Shown here: positions 60,416-64,000 of the stretch, piece by piece
Position numbering within the stretch: position 1 is the stretch's first letter
Layout: each line of letters opens with the position of its first letter
DNA from: Kitasatospora azatica KCTC 9699
GTDB taxonomy: Bacteria > Actinomycetota > Actinomycetes > Streptomycetales > Streptomycetaceae
Assembly (NCBI RefSeq): GCF_000744785.1
Contig: NZ_JQMO01000003.1
Span: forward strand, 3,348,001-3,412,000
DNA length: 64,000 nt
Reading direction: 5' to 3'
The notes under the pieces: generated by a model
Databases searched by the model: none
Told to the model about the DNA's origin: nothing
The model's input: only the letters and a program-made list of their open reading frames with translations
Translations under genes and position numbers: made by a program

Positions 60416-60760
60416 TCAGCCGACGAGGTGGGACACGCCGCCGTCGCCGTGGCTCTGGGTGCCCTGCCCCTGGGTGCAGTACTGCTTGCCGCCGCTGTTC
60501 GCGATCGGGACCTCGACCGGGACCGCCACGCCGAGGACGCCGACACCGATGTTGTGAATCTCGGGCAGGCAGATGTTCGGGTTGTCCAGGAAGTGGAAGT
60601 TCGGGCTGTGGTCTCCCCAGGTCCCGGTGACGTTGGTGCCACCGTTGCCCTGCACCGAGGCGCCAGAGCCGTCCGAGTCACCGATGGCCACGGCCGGGAC
60701 CGTGGAAGAGGCGACCGCGGCGGCCACCAGGCCGACCGCGGCGAGCGTCTTCTTGATCAT
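60416..60760 (-). CDS. Rodlin-like exported protein, tandem paralogue
   Basis: This 114-residue paralogue has the same length and order of blocks as its neighbour: MIKKTLAAVGLV signal peptide, GDHSPNFHFLDNPNIC, VGVLGVAVPVEVPIA, KQYC and GGVSHLVG. The two share strong identity throughout, indicating tandem duplication. In S. coelicolor rdlA/rdlB are divergent; here both genes point the same way. GAGGGA is just upstream of the ATG. Confidence 0.85.
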   Translation of the reverse strand: MIKKTLAAVGLVAAAVASSTVPAVAIGDSDGSGASVQGNGGTNVTGTWGDHSPNFHFLDNPNICLPEIHNIGVGVLGVAVPVEVPIANSGGKQYCTQGQGTQSHGDGGVSHLVG

Positions 60761-61155
60761 GAGATTTCCCTCTCTGGAATGCTTTTCTGCTGGTTGGCGT
60801 ATTGGGCACTCGTCTGAGCGAAATGTTCAACGAATGTCCCGGTCTGCGGTCACTGCTCACATCGGGGCGGAGTCAGGAATGCGATCACGGATCCCGAGCT
60901 GATCCGGCATCCGATCCTGTCCGTTGCCGTGCGGCGACATGGATATCAAAGAGCGGCGGGCTGGAAGGTTACGCAACGAACCACGGAAAAGTCGCCACAA
61001 GCCTCTCCGGATCGGCGTGGGGATCCGATTATTAGGCCATTCCGGTTAAGCCTCGCCATCGCGCGGGCTCTGGGTCGTTGAGGCAGATTGCCCTCGGCTG
61101 TATTCGTCAGCGGGCAGCTGTCTAGAAGCCTCAACAGATCCTCGACAGATCGGAC
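60761..61155. promoter_or_regulatory. 395-bp divergent region between rodlin-like and secreted-protein genes
   Basis: This gene-free stretch probably holds the rodlin promoter (minus) and the promoter for the 226-residue exported protein (plus). An 8-bp inverted repeat GTTGAGGC (61077-61084) and GCCTCAAC (61128-61135) flanks 43 nt close to the plus gene. I could not assign a BldN-type promoter with confidence. Confidence 0.4.
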
Positions 61156-61836
61156 ATGAAGACGATGGAGCTCTCCAAGCGGACCGGCGCGCTGCTACTG
61201 GTGGTCGGCGCGTCGGCGGCGGCCGCTCAGGGTGTCGCGGCGGCGGCTCCCGCCACGCCGATGACGCCCGGTCAGGTGGCGGCCCTCGAGAACGGACTGG
61301 CGACCAGGACGGTGCCGCTTCGGATCCCGCTGAAGACGGTCAGCGACGCCGCGCCGATGCTGCCGCTCAGCGGCGACCTCTCCGGCGCCGTGCCCGCCTC
61401 GCCGGTCCTGCCCCCGGTCCCGGCCGAGCAGGACCGGCACCAGGTGATGCCGGACAAGGTGGTGCCGGCGCTCAACTTCAGCAAGGTCGGGCCCAGCCTG
61501 GACACCGCGGTACCGCTGCCGGCCCTGGCCGACGGCGTGCGGCCGGGCAACCTGGACCTCAACTCGCCCGAGGCGCCGCTCAAGGCGGTCGGCCCCGCGG
61601 TCGGCGTCGGGCACCCGCTGAGCTTTGTCGAGGGCGCCGACGGGCAGCTGAAGGACGGCGCGCTGTCGGCCGGCGACCTGGACCCGCGGGTGCTGCCCGG
61701 CGCGATCTCGGCGGTGCCCGGGGCCAAGGCCTCGCTGGGCGGCCCGGACAAGCACACCTCGCTGGCGGAGACCGCGCAGAACCTGCTCGCCGCCACCTCG
61801 GCGGTCGCCGAGGAGGCCACCACCGAGCAGGGCTGA
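61156..61836 (+). CDS. Exported protein of unknown function
   Basis: This 226-residue protein has a signal peptide (residues 1-30, GALLLVVGASAAAAQGVAAAA) and a Pro/Ala/Leu-rich mature part without Cys and with few aromatics. Repeated short segments of the form LPxL and DLxxxPL suggest an elongated, partly disordered chain. I recognise no domain. An in-frame ATG at 61165 is also possible. It is flanked by rodlin and chaplin genes, so a cell-surface role is likely, and a strong terminator follows 15 bp after the stop. Confidence 0.65.
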   Translation: MKTMELSKRTGALLLVVGASAAAAQGVAAAAPATPMTPGQVAALENGLATRTVPLRIPLKTVSDAAPMLPLSGDLSGAVPASPVLPPVPAEQDRHQVMPDKVVPALNFSKVGPSLDTAVPLPALADGVRPGNLDLNSPEAPLKAVGPAVGVGHPLSFVEGADGQLKDGALSAGDLDPRVLPGAISAVPGAKASLGGPDKHTSLAETAQNLLAATSAVAEEATTEQG

Positions 61837-61850
61837 GGCCGCCGGGCGGA

Positions 61851-61886
61851 CGAAGGCCCGGTGCGGATCGCCGCACCGGGCCTTCG
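61851..61886 (+). terminator. Terminator of the 226-residue exported-protein gene
   Basis: A perfect 16-bp stem (61851-61866 with 61871-61886) closes an ATCG loop, 15 bp after the stop codon. Confidence 0.9.
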
Positions 61887-61957
61887 CCGTTCTCAACGCT
61901 TCGCCGTTCTCACTGCTTCACTGTTCTCAACGCTTCACTGCTTCATCGCTTCATTGC
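61887..61957. repeat. Degenerate short tandem repeats rich in GCTTC
   Basis: A run of about 70 bp between a terminator and the next stop codon repeats short units containing GCTTC six times (for example TCAACGCTTC and CACTGCTTC). It looks like slippage-type sequence and does not encode a plausible protein. Confidence 0.6.
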
Positions 61958-61961
61958 TTCG

Positions 61962-62333
61962 TCAGCCCGGCAGTGCGTGCAGCAGCAGCCCGGCGACCGG
62001 CAGGTCCTTGGCGCCGCCGCCGTCGCTCAGCGCGCCGGTCGCGGCGGTGCTGCTGACGTGCGGCACGCCGTTGTCCGGCTCCAGCGCGACCGCGTTGTTC
62101 AGGGGGTCGGCGGCGGACTGCGCGAACGGGTCGAGCCGCAGGTCCTTGGCCGGGCCCAGGACGTAGCCGGTGGTGCCGTTCAGTGCGCCCAGCGCCGGTC
62201 CGACCTGGGTCGGCTGCAGTGCGGTGGTCGGAAGCTTGGGCGCGGCGGCCGCAGCGGCACCGGCGGCCGCGGGGGTGAGCAGCAGCGCCGTACCGAGCGC
62301 GGCCAGCGCGCCGGTGGTGGGGGAGAGGGGCAA
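61962..62333 (-). CDS. Small exported protein of unknown function
   Basis: This protein of about 123 residues starts at TTG 62333, preceded by AAAGGA with 6-nt spacing, and has a signal peptide (ALAALGTALLLTPAAAGAAAAAAP). An in-frame GTG at 62366 would begin inside the neighbouring terminator hairpin and is less likely. The mature part is small, neutral, without Cys (LPTTALQPTQVGPALGALNG, LEPDNGVPHV). I recognise no family. It lies between the other exported proteins and the chaplins on the chaplin strand. Confidence 0.6.
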   Translation of the reverse strand: MPLSPTTGALAALGTALLLTPAAAGAAAAAAPKLPTTALQPTQVGPALGALNGTTGYVLGPAKDLRLDPFAQSAADPLNNAVALEPDNGVPHVSSTAATGALSDGGGAKDLPVAGLLLHALPG

Positions 62334-62365
62334 CGGAGGTCCTTTCGACGGTGCTTCACACGGCA

Positions 62366-62398
62366 CTGCCCCCCGGACCAGGGAAGTCCGGGGGGCAG
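62366..62398 (-). terminator. Terminator after the His/Asp-tailed chaplin gene
   Basis: A perfect 13-bp stem (62366-62378 with 62386-62398) with a 7-nt loop lies 22 bp past the chaplin stop. Confidence 0.85.
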
Positions 62399-62420
62399 CG
62401 GCTCACGAGACTTCGGCTGC

Positions 62421-62696
62421 TCAGCAGTCGTCGTCGTCGTGGTGGTGCTTCTCGGCCTCGGCGTTGATGCAGGTGTTGCCGAAGGCCGGGTTCAGGGCGC
62501 CGATCACGTTGACCGTGTTGCCGCAGAGGTTGACCGGGATGTGGATCGGCAGCTGGATCTCGTTGCCGGAGGCCACACCGGGGGAGCCGGCGGCAACGCC
62601 CTCCGCGCCGGAGCTGGCCGCGGCGGCGCCGGCGCCACCGAGCACCAGGCCGAGGGCGGCGGTGGAGAGTACGGCGAGCTTCTTCGCGTTCTGCAT
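62421..62696 (-). CDS. Short chaplin with His/Asp/Cys tail
   Basis: This 91-residue protein has a signal peptide and one chaplin domain: SSGAEGVAAGSPGVASGN, then the core LPIHIPVNLCGNTVNVIGALNPAFGNTC split across the two conserved Cys. The normal chaplin would stop soon after. Instead it ends with an extra charged tail (AEKHHHDDDDC) containing three His, four Asp and a third Cys. Chaplins form amyloid films on aerial hyphae. The tail could bind metal or link to other molecules. Confidence 0.9.
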   Translation of the reverse strand: MQNAKKLAVLSTAALGLVLGGAGAAAASSGAEGVAAGSPGVASGNEIQLPIHIPVNLCGNTVNVIGALNPAFGNTCINAEAEKHHHDDDDC

Positions 62697-62723
62697 GATT
62701 GGGATCTCCTAAGTGCTTCTGGC

Positions 62724-62966
62724 TCAGCCGTTGTTGACGCAGGTGTTGCCGAACGCCGGGTTCAGCAGACCGATCACGTTGACGGTGTTGCCGCAGAGGT
62801 TGATCGGGACGTGCACCGGAACCTGAACCAGGTTGCCGGAGAGCACGCCGGGGGAGTGCGCCGCGACGCCCTCCGCGCCCGAGCTGGCGGCGGCCGCACC
62901 GGCGCCACCGAGCAGCAGGCCGGCGGCCGCAGCGGAGAGGACGAGAGACTTCGAGAACTTGCGCAT
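62724..62966 (-). CDS. Short chaplin
   Basis: This 80-residue chaplin starts at ATG 62966, with GAGGA about 9 nt upstream. A longer upstream frame is not supported. After the signal peptide the chaplin domain has the paired Cys in NLCGNTVNVIG and FGNTC, ending in VNNG. It assembles into the hydrophobic amyloid coat of aerial hyphae, and in S. coelicolor such genes are BldN-dependent. It is 28 bp upstream of the tailed chaplin gene on the same strand and probably co-transcribed with it. Confidence 0.94.
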   Translation of the reverse strand: MRKFSKSLVLSAAAAGLLLGGAGAAAASSGAEGVAAHSPGVLSGNLVQVPVHVPINLCGNTVNVIGLLNPAFGNTCVNNG

Positions 62967-63290
62967 GGTGGTTAATCCTCCGTTGATTTCCCGGGCGGGT
63001 TCTCCTCCCGGGGCACCGAGCGAAACAGGAATAACGGCCGGAAGGTTCCGGCCGGCCACCGGAAATCACTCAGGCGGACCTGTTGCCGAAGCCGGCTTCG
63101 GTTTCTTGCTTCGGGGACTACAACGACGGTCGGGCGAGCGCGAAACGGGTGCCGCGCATTGTCACCCGATCGCCTGACCCGGTGGCTGCGTTCGTACGAA
63201 CGGGTGATTCCTGGCGCGGGCCCGCAACTCACGGGCAAGGGGGTCGTTCCTGCTCATGCACGCATCGTGCTCAGCAACAAGGAGACTCAT
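62967..63290. promoter_or_regulatory. 324-bp divergent chaplin promoter region
   Basis: This gene-free region separates the minus-strand chaplin pair from the plus-strand chaplin and should contain the promoters for both. I see no small gene and could not pick out a specific BldN-type promoter by eye. Confidence 0.4.
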
Positions 63291-63530
63291 ATGAGCGTCA
63301 AGAAGGCTGCCGCTGTCGGCGCCGCCGTGGTTGGCATCGTGGCCGCGGGAGCCGGGACCGCCATGGCCAGCTCGGGTGCCGAGGGTGCCGCGGTCGGCTC
63401 CCCGGGCGTGCTGTCCGGCAACCTGGTCCAGGTGCCGATCCACATCCCGGTGAACGCTTGCGGCAACAGCGTCGACGTGATCGGCCTGCTGAACCCGTCG
63501 TTCGGCAACACCTGCATCAACGAAGGCTGA
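63291..63530 (+). CDS. Short chaplin
   Basis: This 79-residue chaplin has a signal peptide (MSVKKAAAVGAAVVGIVAAG...AMA) and a single chaplin domain with the Cys pair in NACGNSVDVIG and FGNTC. The ATG at 63291 has AAGGAG 6-7 nt upstream. It is divergent from the other two chaplin genes across 324 bp, and a hairpin with a T-tract follows. Confidence 0.94.
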   Translation: MSVKKAAAVGAAVVGIVAAGAGTAMASSGAEGAAVGSPGVLSGNLVQVPIHIPVNACGNSVDVIGLLNPSFGNTCINEG

Positions 63531-63543
63531 TCCAGCCCGCAGC

Positions 63544-63592
63544 GAAGCCGCTGTCCGGCGTCTCCCCTCCTGAGGCGCCGGGCGGCGGCTTC
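63544..63592 (+). terminator. Terminator after the plus-strand chaplin gene
   Basis: A 17-bp stem (63544-63560 with 63576-63592, two G-T pairs) with a 15-nt loop is followed by GGCGTTTT, 13 bp past the stop. Confidence 0.82.
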
Positions 63593-63737
63593 GGCGTTTT
63601 CCAGGGGGCCTGATGCCCCAGCAAGACATGAGGGTGGCTCAGTTTTCTCTGTCCCAAGCCTTGTTGTGTTACTTGTCAGTACCTACGATGTGAACCCGCT
63701 CACAGCACCACTCCGCCACCCCACCAAGGAGTCATGC

Positions 63738-64000
63738 GTGATCAGGAGACTCACCTCGGGCCCACCAACCGTGCTGCTGGCCGTGGCCGGCCTGGTCGCC
63801 ACCCTCGGCCTGGCCGCCGGCGCCCCGCAGGTGCACGCCGCCACCACCAGCACCCGGGCCGACCTGCCCGCCGCGATCGTCTCGCTCGGCGACAGCGCGA
63901 TCTCCGGCGAGGGTGCCGGCACCGACACCAGCGACGGCTACTTCGCCGGCACCGACGGACCGACCAACTACTGCCACCGGCATCCGCAGTCGGAGATCTT
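63738..64000 (+). CDS. SGNH/GDSL-type hydrolase, N-terminal part (cut by window end)
   Basis: The first 87 codons of an exported SGNH hydrolase are visible. Start is GTG with AAGGAG 6 nt upstream. A signal peptide (residues 1-35, LLAVAGLVATLGLAAGAPQVHA) precedes the block I motif VSLGDSAISGEGAG, in which GDSA replaces the usual GDSL. Members are lipases or esterases. The catalytic His block lies beyond the window. Confidence 0.85.
   Translation, partial: MIRRLTSGPPTVLLAVAGLVATLGLAAGAPQVHAATTSTRADLPAAIVSLGDSAISGEGAGTDTSDGYFAGTDGPTNYCHRHPQSEI

Noticed and set aside
1..64000. tRNA genes, CRISPR arrays and phage attachment sites
   Set aside because: I saw no cloverleaf-like gene, no regularly spaced repeat array and no integrase, so none is reported.

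Overview
The window is high-GC DNA (GTG and TTG starts, strong AGGAGG-type ribosome sites, long perfect-stem terminators) from a streptomycete-type actinomycete. BldN/RsbN, a BdtA-like regulator, chaplins, rodlins and Rex place it in the Streptomycetaceae. The mix of housekeeping order and accessory content would suit Streptomyces, Kitasatospora or Streptacidiphilus, and I cannot choose among them from sequence alone. I found no tRNA, rRNA or CRISPR array.

Layout. (1) 0-8.7 kb: conserved housekeeping genes, namely an alpha/beta hydrolase, Ppx/GppA phosphatase, TIM-barrel isomerase, methyltransferase, ilvD, membrane proteins and a degenerate HAD protein. (2) 9.1-16.9 kb: a sugar nucleotidyltransferase, an NmrA-like oxidoreductase, a GlgX-type debranching enzyme translationally coupled to an unusual AGE-epimerase/STAS-like fusion, and an IS701-like transposase that has lost a catalytic Asp. 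(3) 17.0-30.2 kb: an accessory redox cluster with an SDR, MFS exporter, CxxC flavoprotein, LtrA membrane protein, two colinear Nif11-domain proteins, two GMC oxidoreductases, a double EthD protein, two DJ-1/PfpI proteins and a benzoylformate-decarboxylase-like ThDP enzyme. I do not recognise this combination as a described pathway. (4) 30.3-40.6 kb: a GlgE-type alpha-glucan operon (glgE, maltokinase, glgB, a phosphohexomutase), then an XRE-TPR regulator divergent from a 60-aa exported peptide gene, then glgM. Two identical-architecture 17-bp dyads lie in the divergent promoter. (5) 40.5-59.5 kb: a conserved block comprising an antiporter, proC, MFS, acuC-like, bdtA-like, ribosomal bS22, an epimerase, an acyltransferase, rsbN, bldN, HAD phosphatase, glutaredoxin-like protein, exonuclease, and the rex-hemA-hemC-hemD-hemB operon with a Rex operator upstream. 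(6) 59.5-64 kb: an aerial-surface island with two tandem rodlins, three short chaplins (one with a His/Asp/Cys tail), three other small exported proteins and the start of an SGNH hydrolase.

How they fit together. From memory of Streptomyces coelicolor, ilvD, proC, bdtA, bldN/rsbN and rex-hem lie in one region. The 9-40 kb accessory stretch therefore looks like an insertion between two conserved blocks. Within it, GlgM (maltose-1-phosphate synthesis), GlgE (chain extension) and GlgB (branching) give a complete glucan-building route, and maltokinase could recycle maltose, although no treS is present. The Nif11/GMC/EthD/PfpI/ThDP set, with its own exporter and repeated operator-like sites, looks like a dedicated small-molecule or peptide-modification system. 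The XRE-TPR regulator with its exported peptide is a candidate peptide-signalling pair.
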